A stretch of DNA of 64,000 nucleotides. Origin: Acidimicrobiia bacterium (GTDB lineage: Bacteria > Actinomycetota > Acidimicrobiia > IMCC26256 > JAOSJL01). Positions 57,309 to 64,000 of the stretch are shown in pieces. Numbering within the stretch: the stretch's first letter is position 1; each line of letters opens with the position of its first letter. A program made the translations under genes and the position numbers. The stretch spans positions 2,555,501 through 2,619,500 of the forward strand of contig JAOSJL010000001.1 of the NCBI GenBank assembly GCA_027494115.1, read 5' to 3'. The notes under the pieces are model-generated. The model worked only from the letters and a program-made list of their open reading frames with translations, searched no databases and had not been told where the DNA came from.

Positions 57309-58037
57309 ATGGAGTATGTAGCACTCCCCGTGATCGCCATCGTGGCTGGAATGGTGTCGTTCAGCTCTCCTTGTGCGCTTCCCCTGGTACCGAGTTACCT
57401 GTCGTACGTTTCAGCGCTCCCCGTCTCGGAGCTCGGCCGAGCCGAGGCTCGGTCCACCACCTTGCGCGCCGCCCTGCTCTTCGTCTGCGGCTTCACGATC
57501 GTCTTCACACTGCTCGGTGTCTCGGTAGGGCTTCTGGGTTCGGCGCTCAACCGCAACCTCCCGCTCATCCTCAAGATCTCAGGAATCATCATCATCGTCA
57601 TGGGCCTCGGAATGCTCGGGTTCGTGCGGATTCCGATTTTCACTCGGGAACGACGCCTCGACCTCGCTCGCGTCCCGAGCGGTCCCAAAGCGGCACTGCC
57701 ACTCGGGATGGCCTTCGCGTTCGGCTGGACACCGTGCATAGGCCCGGTCCTCGCCACGATCCTCGCGACTGCGTCAGCGACGCAGACCGCGGCATGGGGT
57801 GGTTTGCTCCTGGCTTTGTTCTCGATCGGGCTCGGGCTTCCCTTCGTCCTGCTCGCGCTCGGGTACGACCATGCGCGTGGTTCCCTGGGATGGCTCCGAC
57901 GCCACGGGCGAACGGTCGAGCGACTCGGCGGAGCGATGCTCGTGGTCGTTGGAGTCCTGTTCGTGACGGACGTGTGGAACTCCTTCTTCCTCCCACTACA
58001 GCGAAATTTCGCGAGGCTCGGTTGGCCTCCGATCTGA
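57309..58037 (+). CDS. ccdA: Thiol-disulfide carrier CcdA
   Basis: This 242-residue membrane protein has six TM helices and moves reducing power across the membrane to thioredoxin-like proteins for cytochrome c maturation or copper-protein assembly. The two redox cysteines are in SFSSPCALPLVPSYL and FGWTPCIGPVLATI, as in DsbD/CcdA. ATG 57309 is clear. The TlpA-like gene follows directly, and a cytochrome c is 2 kb further on, so the role is coherent. Confidence 0.93.
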   Translation: MEYVALPVIAIVAGMVSFSSPCALPLVPSYLSYVSALPVSELGRAEARSTTLRAALLFVCGFTIVFTLLGVSVGLLGSALNRNLPLILKISGIIIIVMGLGMLGFVRIPIFTRERRLDLARVPSGPKAALPLGMAFAFGWTPCIGPVLATILATASATQTAAWGGLLLALFSIGLGLPFVLLALGYDHARGSLGWLRRHGRTVERLGGAMLVVVGVLFVTDVWNSFFLPLQRNFARLGWPPI

Positions 58038-58045
58038 CGGGGCCG

Positions 58046-58678
58046 GTGCCCACGGGGCGGACGGGCCAACCGGACCGCCCTTCTGTTGACGCGCGACCCC
58101 GCCGAACGCGGCGACCCGTGCTTTGGGGGAGCATCGCCGTCGTCGTGGTCATCGTCGTGCCGATGGCATTCGTCCTGGGCAGCAGACTCGGCGAAGACCC
58201 CACTCTGGTGGATTCACCTCTGCTCGGCCGACCTGCACCTACGTTCGACCTCGAGACGTTGGAAGGCGGGCGCATTCGCTCAGCGGACCTCGCGGGGGAA
58301 CCTTTCGTCGTGAACTTCTGGGCTTCGTGGTGCATTCCGTGCCGGGAGGAGGCGCCTGCCCTTCGCGCGTTTGCGGAACGGTGGGCTGGATCGATCGAGG
58401 TCGTGGGTGTGGTGTGGAACGACTCCGTTGACGCGGCGCGGGAGTTCCGCGACGAGTTCGGTCTCACCTATCCGCAGGCTCTCGACCCGGGTGGACGAAC
58501 AGCGCTGGACTACGGCGTTGCCGGAATCCCCGAGACGTTTGTCGTCGACGCCGACGGAATCGTGAGGGCCAAGCTCATCGGAGCCGTCGGCGCCACGACG
58601 CTCGACGACCTGCTTCCCGACGTGCGCGCCGGACGAGAGGTCCAGGGGCGCAGCGACGCCTATGAGACATCCCGCTGA
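58046..58678 (+). CDS. TlpA/ResA-like membrane-anchored thioredoxin
   Basis: This 210-residue protein has one N-terminal TM helix (VLWGSIAVVVVIVVPMAFVLG) and an extracytoplasmic thioredoxin fold with FWASWCIPCREEAPALRAF and cis-proline in VAGIPETFVVD. It should receive electrons from CcdA and reduce cysteines of apocytochrome c or copper proteins. GTG 58046 is preferred, eight bases after ccdA; TTG 58022 is an alternative that overlaps it. The two form an operon. Confidence 0.9.
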   Translation: MPTGRTGQPDRPSVDARPRRTRRPVLWGSIAVVVVIVVPMAFVLGSRLGEDPTLVDSPLLGRPAPTFDLETLEGGRIRSADLAGEPFVVNFWASWCIPCREEAPALRAFAERWAGSIEVVGVVWNDSVDAAREFRDEFGLTYPQALDPGGRTALDYGVAGIPETFVVDADGIVRAKLIGAVGATTLDDLLPDVRAGREVQGRSDAYETSR

Positions 58679-58687
58679 ACAAGTTCG

Positions 58688-59616
58688 TCAGGAGTAGCAG
58701 TGGCCACCGAGCGCGAGCAGGTGATGGGCGTCCGTGACCCAACCCGTCGCGACGGCGAAGGCGACGATGCCGAGAGCGGCCATGGGGGCGTAGGTGAGCA
58801 TCCGAGCGCTACGAATCTCGAAGCTGCCATACCGGCTGAGGCTGCGGAGCCGGCCGGCGACGGACGCTACGACTTCAGGCTCGTCGGGTACGGCGCCGCA
58901 GAGAGCGATCGTATGGAGTGCAGCGCTGACCGGTAGAGGACCCTGCGATCTCTCTGCTGCCTTCTCGTCGGCCGAGCGTTCGACCTCGTCTCTCAGCACA
59001 CGGGCGCTGCGCCGTGCTCCCGGAACGAACAAGAAGGCGTGCTCGACGACAACCGCGAGTTCGAGGAACCGATGATGCCGTAGCTGATGGTGTGCCATCT
59101 CGTGGCCGATCACCGCGTCGAGCTCGGCGGCGTCGAGGAGCTCGACGAGGCCGTCCGAGACAACGACCTGAGGCCGGGAACCTGGCACGCACAGAGCCAT
59201 GACGCGGCTCGTCGGAACGGTGACGAGCTCATAGGAACCCCTGTCCTCATGCCGGCCGAGCCACGCATCGACGTGAAGACGCGCGCGCCTGCATGCGCTC
59301 TCGAGACCGTGTACAGAGCCGTCGCCGGGATCCCGACCGCGAGCACGGCGGCCAGCCATCCAAGGGCGGGACCGCCGGGAGTCACGTGGACGAGGATCTC
59401 CTCGCAGAGATGCGCGACCTGTGGGGTTCCCGCCGCACGGAGCACGGTCGGAAGAGCGAGCATCACCAACCCCGCCTCAACCACGATCACACCCGACGTG
59501 AGAGCCGACGCTGCGACACGCGTGCTCTCAGCCGCAGGAAGAACGCCAAGCCGAGCCTGCATCCATCTCGGCGAGGCGACGAGCGCTACGCCCACAACGA
59601 GCAGAGCGATACTCAA
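58688..59616 (-). CDS. M56 (BlaR1-like) membrane metallopeptidase, frameshifted
   Basis: ATG 59616 overlaps the blaI stop. The N-terminal part has TM helices (SIALLVVGVALVASP, GGPALGWLAAVLAVG). The rest, in another frame, has VVVSDGLVELLDAAELDAVIGHEMAHHQLRHH with the zinc motif HEMAH, then more TM helices. Frames join at the GCGCGCGC stretch 59281-59288, giving AHAGARLHVDAWLG. No sensor domain follows. Such proteins cleave their BlaI-type partner when a signal is sensed. Corrected length is about 309 residues. Confidence 0.83.
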
Positions 59617-59999
59617 GAGCGCCTCCCGCCACTCTGCCCACGCCGAAGCAGGTTGCGGAGCCGCCGAGTCTCGGCCGCATTCATGGAATCGACGAAGTGC
59701 CCGAGGGCCAATGATGGATCGCCCGCCTGCTCCAGAAGGTCGTGCATACGCTGAGCGGCCAATTCTTCGCGAGTCGCGACGGGCCGATACAGGTACTTCT
59801 TGCCTTGTCGACGCCGCTCGAGCAGACCCTTCTTCCAGAGCCGTACGAGAATCGTCATGACCGTCGAGTAGGCGAGGCGACGGCGTGGCGCAGAAACAGC
59901 CTGTTGGACCTCTGCCGGGGCGAGCCAGTCCTCCTCGTCCCAGAGAACGTCCATCACCTCTGCCTCGAGTTCGCCGCGCTCTCGTCGCTTCACCGTCAC
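59613..59999 (-). CDS. BlaI/MecI/CopY family repressor
   Basis: This 128-residue repressor has a winged helix (ELEAEVMDVLWDEEDWLAPAE, STVMTILVRLWKKGLLERRR, KKYLYRPV) and a C-terminal dimer helix (LGHFVDSMNAAETRRLRNLL). The M56 gene overlaps it, the classic blaI-blaR1 pair. No beta-lactamase is nearby, but ccdA, cytochrome c and copper genes are, so a role in envelope redox or copper stress is likely. GTG 59999 is the start. The palindrome at 60057 is probably its operator. Confidence 0.9.
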   Translation of the reverse strand: MTVKRRERGELEAEVMDVLWDEEDWLAPAEVQQAVSAPRRRLAYSTVMTILVRLWKKGLLERRRQGKKYLYRPVATREELAAQRMHDLLEQAGDPSLALGHFVDSMNAAETRRLRNLLRRGQSGGRRS

Positions 60000-60056
60000 A
60001 TCACTTCCGGGGTATCCATCCTGCGATTGTGTCCTACGGAGCCCGAGAACGCTAGC

Positions 60057-60072
60057 TACTACAAGTTGTCAC
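60057..60072. promoter_or_regulatory. BlaI-type operator between blaI and cytochrome c
   Basis: TACTACAAGTTGTCAC has the exact ACAA-G-TTGT inverted repeat and begins with the TACTACA half-site known for BlaI/MecI proteins. It lies 57 bases before blaI and nine before the cytochrome c start, so one repressor could control both divergent genes. Confidence 0.55.
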
Positions 60073-60080
60073 CTATATTC

Positions 60081-60548
60081 ATGGATGAACCGACCCACGG
60101 AGGACGAGTGCGACCCGTCGAAGCCGGCCGACTCTCGGTGCTTCGCGGAAGCTGGGCGCGGGGTATCGCCGCAGCCCTCGCCGCCATGGTGCTGGCCTCG
60201 TCCTGCGGAGCAGGCGACGATACGAGCAGCGAACAACCGAGCGTCGATACCGACAACCTCGAGCGCGGTCAAGCACTGTACGAGACCTCGTGCGCCGCGT
60301 GTCACGGTACGGACCTTCGGGGAACAGACAAGGGACCGTCGTTCTTGGACGTCACCTATGCACCGAACCATCACTCCGACGAAGCGTTCCTCTCAGCTGT
60401 GGCGAACGGCGTGCAGCCCCACCACTGGAACTTCGGTCCCATGCCGCCCCAGGAAGGGCTCTCCGACGACGACGTCGTCGCTATCGTCGCCTACGTGCGC
60501 TCCGCACAGGAGCGCGAGGGAGTCACCTTTGATCCGAGCCACGGATAG
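60081..60548 (+). CDS. Lipoprotein c-type cytochrome
   Basis: This 155-residue protein has an exported signal (ARGIAAALAAMVLASSC) with lipobox LASSC, then a single cytochrome c domain. Haem is attached at CAACHGTDL, and the axial Met is likely in FGPMPPQEGLS, with the closing helix VVAIVAYVRSAQ. ATG 60081 gives a rather long basic start; GTG 60108 is an alternative. Maturation would need the CcdA and TlpA-like proteins nearby, and lipid processing would need LspA. Its stop overlaps the permease start. Confidence 0.87.
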   Translation: MDEPTHGGRVRPVEAGRLSVLRGSWARGIAAALAAMVLASSCGAGDDTSSEQPSVDTDNLERGQALYETSCAACHGTDLRGTDKGPSFLDVTYAPNHHSDEAFLSAVANGVQPHHWNFGPMPPQEGLSDDDVVAIVAYVRSAQEREGVTFDPSHG

Positions 60549-61921
60549 TGGCAGTGGGTGACGCCCCACGACCTTCTTCCGCCAGCGACGGATCGGACGG
60601 GCACGCGCCCGAGGATGTTCCCGACAGCCTGAGTCTCGTCGGTGCAGTGTCGCTCGGCACCGGTGTCATGATCGGTGCGGGCATCTTCGCGATCACCGGC
60701 CAGGCGGCCGCGCTAGCGGGCGACCTGTTTCCCCTCGCCTTCCTGGCTGCCGCGCTCGTCGTGGCGTTCAGCGCCTATTCGTACGTGAAGCTGTCCAACG
60801 CGTTTCCCTCGTCGGGCGGGATCGCGATGTTCCTCAAGGAGGAGTACGGCCTCGGCGCCACGACAGGGGTCTTCTCGCTGTTCATGTATGTGTCGATGGT
60901 CATCAACGAGAGCCTTGTTGCCCGCACCTTCGGCGCCTACACGAACCAGATCCTAGATCTCACGCCGGCGTCTTCCTGGATACCGGCGCTCGGCGTTCTC
61001 CTTCTCGCTATCGCCTTCATCGTGAATCTCTTGGGGAACCGGGTCATACAGACAACCGAAGGTGCGATGGCGGTGATCAAGATCGTCGGTATCGCGCTCT
61101 TCGCCATCGTCGGGCTCTGGTTCAGCAACCTCGCCAACTTCACGAGCGGCACAGACGGCGCGGGATTCGAACTCTCGGCCGATGGCTTCCTCGCCGCGGT
61201 TGCGATCGGAATCCTCGCCTACAAGGGATTCACAACCATCACCAACAGCGGCGGCGAGATCATCGACCCCCACCGCAATACCGGGCGCGCGATCGTCATC
61301 TCGATCTCGATCTGTACCGTCCTGTACATCGCGCTTTCGGTCGCGGTCGCCGGTAATCTCGGCCTCGCCGAAATCATCGCGGCTCAGGACTACGCGCTCG
61401 CGGAGGCCGCACGGCCCGCCTTCGGTGACGCAGGGGTCTGGTTGACCGTCGCCCTGGCCATCGTCGCGACCGCCTCAGGAGTCATCGCCAGCGTCTTCGC
61501 TGCCTCCCGGATGTTGGCCATGCTCTCGCGCATGAAGGAAGTGCCACACCGTCACTTCGGCCTACCCGGAACCGTCCGCACCCACACGATGATCTACACC
61601 GTCGTCTTCGCCATGGCCCTGACGATCGCGTTCGACCTCCGACGCATCGCCGCGCTGGGAGCGATCTTCTATCTCATCATGGACATCGCCATCCACTGGG
61701 GAATCCTCCGCCACCTCAGATCTCGTATCGACGCGAGACCGGCCATCGTGGCCGCGGCGATCGCCTTGGATCTCGTCGTACTGGGCGCCCTCTTGTGGGT
61801 CAAAGCCTCCTCCGACGCCCTCATCCTCTACGTCACCGCCGCAGGCATCGCCGCCATCGTGATCGGCGAGCGACTCTTCATGCGATCCCACACCGATTCC
61901 GAAGGGAACATGACCATGTGA
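60548..61921 (+). CDS. APC family amino-acid permease
   Basis: This 457-residue permease has about 12 TM helices. The first, VGAVSLGTGVMIGAGIFAITGQ, carries the glycine-rich unwound segment of the APC superfamily, and AYSYVKLSNAFPSSGG is typical of TM2-3. GTG 60548 overlaps the cytochrome c stop. Amino-acid or amine import is likely, with thiol amino acids attractive in this setting, but the substrate cannot be read from sequence. It ends the copper/redox island. Confidence 0.88.
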   Translation: MAVGDAPRPSSASDGSDGHAPEDVPDSLSLVGAVSLGTGVMIGAGIFAITGQAAALAGDLFPLAFLAAALVVAFSAYSYVKLSNAFPSSGGIAMFLKEEYGLGATTGVFSLFMYVSMVINESLVARTFGAYTNQILDLTPASSWIPALGVLLLAIAFIVNLLGNRVIQTTEGAMAVIKIVGIALFAIVGLWFSNLANFTSGTDGAGFELSADGFLAAVAIGILAYKGFTTITNSGGEIIDPHRNTGRAIVISISICTVLYIALSVAVAGNLGLAEIIAAQDYALAEAARPAFGDAGVWLTVALAIVATASGVIASVFAASRMLAMLSRMKEVPHRHFGLPGTVRTHTMIYTVVFAMALTIAFDLRRIAALGAIFYLIMDIAIHWGILRHLRSRIDARPAIVAAAIALDLVVLGALLWVKASSDALILYVTAAGIAAIVIGERLFMRSHTDSEGNMTM

Positions 61922-62273
61922 ACCGTTCGGCCTTGCACGACAGGGGTCGCCGCACTCCAGCTTCATCTCGTCTTCTCGACCTCGAGGGTGCCCTCCGTCC
62001 ATACCGACGGCTTCTCCAATGGTCACCGCAATCGGCGGCATCGGGTACCGAGTCGGCAAAGGTCAGACGCCTGCGTCCGCACCCGTGGCCTCGACTCCCC
62101 CTGGCTGCCGAATGGCGGAGGCGTCGGTACCTGCCTGGTCGCACCGATCTCGAGCAGAAGGGGACAACCCCCCAGTGGGACTTGTCCGATACAGGGGTAC
62201 GGGCTCCCCAGGGGGTGTTGAGTTCTTTGTACGAAATGTCCCGGCCGGGCTCAAGAACCAGGCGAAAGCGCCG
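61922..62273. other. Intergenic region before the repeat protein, possible structured leader
   Basis: I find no convincing gene in these 352 bases. Near the end GTTCTT (62223-62228) can pair with AAGAAC (62253-62258) around an inner CCCGGCCGGG palindrome, and a GC-GAAA-GC tetraloop follows at 62262-62269 just before the ATG. This may be a folded 5' leader of the surface-protein mRNA. It does not match a riboswitch class I can recall. The frame of the surface protein is also open through this stretch, so the N-terminus could be longer. Confidence 0.35.
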
Positions 62274-64000
62274 ATGAGTCACCAGCCCAGAAGTGACCAG
62301 ATGCTCAAGCAAGTGAGCGCCAGGATGCGAACTCCATCGAGCGGAGTGTCCGTGCCGCGCAGGTGCACCACCGCATGGATCGTCGCGCTTCTCGTCGGGC
62401 TCGCGGTGAGCGCGTCTCCCATTGCCGAGTCACCGGCCGCGGCGGCCGGCGTTGCGGGATCCCCGACCGCCAGCAACAACGTGACCAAGTGGGCGAACAT
62501 CGCCAACGCGTACTCCGCGTCGGACGGCGCGGCCGCGGCGGCCTGGAACGGCGCGAGCTCGTGCTGGAACGGCTTCTTCTGGTACACGTGTGCGAGCACG
62601 TCGACGGTGAACTTCACGACGTTCGGCTTCGACTCGAGCGTGCCGGCAGGGCTCACGAACCTCTCGGCGACGCTCGAGCTCCGCACGGCGCTCACCTACC
62701 TCAACCTCTTTGCCTCCGGCGCCATCTCGATGCAGGCCCAGGTGTGGAACGGCAGCAGCTGGGTGAACACCGGCTCGAGCACGTACCGGAACTCGTACGG
62801 AGCCTTCAACACCTACTACACCGACAGCGTCACGGTCACCGGATTGACGAGCTCACAGCTCTCCGACTCGAACTTCCGCGTCGCCGTGAACGGCTCGTCG
62901 AACGGCGTCGGATTCGGCATGCTCATGGACTACGTACGGGTCACGGTCCAGGACGCGACGGCACCCACGGCCGGCGCCGTCGCCGACGGCGCGAGCACCG
63001 ACGTGGACTGGCAGACATCGACCTCGAGCATCCAGGCGAACTGGTCGGGCTTCAGCGATTCGTGGCCGGGCATCGCCAGCTACGACTACGCGATCGGCAC
63101 CACCGCCGGCGGCACCCAAGTGAAGAACTGGACGTCCGTCGGCACAGCCACCAGCGTGACGGCGAGCTCGCTCGCGCTGTCCGACGGGACCACATACTTC
63201 GTGTCGGTACGCGCCACCGACAGCGACGGGAACGTCAGCTCTGTTGCCACGTCCGACGGAGTCACCGTCGACACCACCGCACCAACCCCCGGGACCGTCA
63301 ACGACGGCACCACCTCCGACATCACGTGGCAGAACTCGACGTCTACCATCCAGGCCAACTGGTCCGGGTTCTCCGACGCGACGAGCGGCATCGCCAGCTA
63401 CGACTACGCGATCGGCACCACCGCCGGCGGCACCCAAGTGAAGAACTGGACGCCGGTCGGCACAGCCACCAGCGTGACGGCGAGCTCGCTCGCGCTGTCC
63501 GACGGGACCACCTACTTCGTGTCGGTACGCGCCACCGACACCGTCGGAAACACCAGCACCGTCGCAACGTCCAACGGAGTCACCGTCGAAACCACCGCAC
63601 CCACCCCCGGCACCGTGAACGACGGCATGGGCGCCGACATCGACTGGCAGAGCTCGACGTCTACCATCCAGGCCAACTGGTCCGGGTTCTCCGACGCGAC
63701 GAGCGGCATCGCGAGCTACGACTACGCGATCGGCACCACCAGCGGCGGCACCGACATCAGCAACTGGACCAGCAACGCCGGTGCGACCAACGTCACCAAC
63801 AGCTCGCTCGGCCTCGCCGACGGGACCACATACTTCGTGTCGGTACGCGCCAACGACACCGCCGGGAACACCAGCACCGTCGCAACGTCCAACGGCGTGA
63901 CCGTCGACACCACCGCACCCACCGCCGGCGCCGTCGCCGACGGCGCGAGCACCGACGTGGACTGGCAGACATCGACCTCGAGCATCCAGGCGAACTGGTC
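62274..64000 (+). CDS. Secreted protein with 106-residue repeats, runs off the window
   Basis: The frame is open from ATG 62274 to the window end. Starts at 62301 and 62325 are also possible; the last leaves a normal signal peptide (TTAWIVALLVGLAVSASPIA). A Trp/Ser/Thr/Asn-rich domain of about 190 residues follows (TKWANIANAYSASDG to MDYVRVTVQD), probably a beta-sandwich. After that come fibronectin- or cadherin-like repeats of exactly 106 residues, each with APT, DWQ, ANWSGFSD, IASYDYAIGTT, DGTTYFVSVRA and GVTV. A large adhesin or wall protein is likely. No anchor is visible because the end is missing. Confidence 0.8.
   Translation, partial: MSHQPRSDQMLKQVSARMRTPSSGVSVPRRCTTAWIVALLVGLAVSASPIAESPAAAAGVAGSPTASNNVTKWANIANAYSASDGAAAAAWNGASSCWNGFFWYTCASTSTVNFTTFGFDSSVPAGLTNLSATLELRTALTYLNLFASGAISMQAQVWNGSSWVNTGSSTYRNSYGAFNTYYTDSVTVTGLTSSQLSDSNFRVAVNGSSNGVGFGMLMDYVRVTVQDATAPTAGAVADGASTDVDWQTSTSSIQANWSGFSDSWPGIASYDYAIGTTAGGTQVKNWTSVGTATSVTASSLALSDGTTYFVSVRATDSDGNVSSVATSDGVTVDTTAPTPGTVNDGTTSDITWQNSTSTIQANWSGFSDATSGIASYDYAIGTTAGGTQVKNWTPVGTATSVTASSLALSDGTTYFVSVRATDTVGNTSTVATSNGVTVETTAPTPGTVNDGMGADIDWQSSTSTIQANWSGFSDATSGIASYDYAIGTTSGGTDISNWTSNAGATNVTNSSLGLADGTTYFVSVRANDTAGNTSTVATSNGVTVDTTAPTAGAVADGASTDVDWQTSTSSIQANW
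62961..64000 (+). repeat. 318-bp tandem repeat array, continuing past the window
   Basis: Repeat units start at 62961, 63279, 63597 and 63915, exactly 318 bases apart. Units two and three are identical over long blocks, and the start of unit four is nearly identical to unit one over 80 bases. This indicates recent duplication or gene conversion. Such arrays are hard to assemble, so copy number beyond the window is uncertain. Confidence 0.92.

Noticed and set aside
5587-59288. Programmed frameshifting or true pseudogenes as explanation for the broken frames
   Set aside because: The breaks occur in many unrelated genes, mostly at C/G runs and in both directions, without slippery heptamers or following pseudoknots that I can see. 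Sequence error is simpler.
58688-59999. Beta-lactam resistance locus (blaR1-blaI)
   Set aside because: The M56 protein has no penicillin-binding sensor domain and no beta-lactamase is present. Neighbours are copper and redox genes.
1-64000. tRNA, rRNA, insertion sequence or prophage genes
   Set aside because: No cloverleaf with a TpsiC-like GGTTCGA block, no rRNA sequence, transposase or integrase, and no terminal inverted repeats of an IS were seen by eye. A tRNA or covariance-model scan would settle it.

Overview
The window is about 64 kb of high-GC DNA with densely packed genes. Many neighbouring genes overlap by four bases (ATGA or GTGA), and GTG starts are common. A mycothiol synthase, a type II fatty acid synthesis cluster ending in FabI, an LPXTG surface protein and CsoR- and BlaI-type metal or stress regulators together point to an actinobacterium. 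A deep lineage such as Acidimicrobiia fits best, but this is an inference because no rRNA or tRNA gene is present. No CRISPR array, insertion sequence or phage gene was seen.

Layout. 1-2.9 kb: fabG (cut by the window start), acpP, fabF and fabI. 2.9-9.8 kb: an MFS transporter with an extra N-terminal domain, a GH15 glucoamylase/trehalase, glucose-6-phosphate dehydrogenase, a dienelactone-hydrolase-like protein and a NYN/OST-HTH RNA-processing-like protein. 9.8-27.2 kb: a minus-strand his/trp biosynthetic supercluster (hisD-C-B-H-A-F, then hisI-trpE-ygfZ-trpC-trpF-trpB-trpA and a HIT-like gene). It is split between hisF and hisI by an LPXTG protein, an alpha/beta hydrolase and an exported DUF1800/DUF1501 pair. 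27-35.5 kb: endonuclease III, mshD, rlmN, small membrane proteins, an SDR lacking its catalytic tyrosine, a YeeE/YedE transporter and a DUF255 thioredoxin-like protein. 35.4-44.4 kb: mostly unknown genes, including a long coiled-coil protein with Glu-Pro repeats and a zinc finger, TPR and helical membrane proteins, a lipoprotein, DUF6325, SHOCT and YrhK-type genes. 44.4-48.9 kb: a carotenoid/retinol-type FAD oxidoreductase, a lipoprotein hydrolase and an M23 peptidase. 48.9-61.9 kb: a copper/redox island. 62.3 kb to the end: a secreted repeat protein that runs off the window.

The copper/redox island holds a cupredoxin lipoprotein and a CopA ATPase fused to both a cupredoxin and a YHS domain. 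It also has SHOCT and CsoR partners, an ABC exporter, a class III nucleotidyl cyclase fused to a YHS metal-binding domain, and a methyltransferase. LspA, CcdA, a TlpA-like thioredoxin, an M56/BlaI sensor-repressor pair, a lipoprotein cytochrome c and an APC permease complete it. CsoR-type C/G tracts and BlaI-type palindromes in its promoters suggest one coordinated envelope copper and thiol-redox response. The cyclase-YHS gene is the most unusual member.

Caution for every reader: at least 16 reading frames here are broken by one- or two-base indels, mostly in runs of four or five C or G. Correcting a single base restores family-typical protein sequence in nearly all of them. These breaks look like sequencing or assembly errors rather than real pseudogenes, so I give the broken genes as full spans and mark the position of each break.
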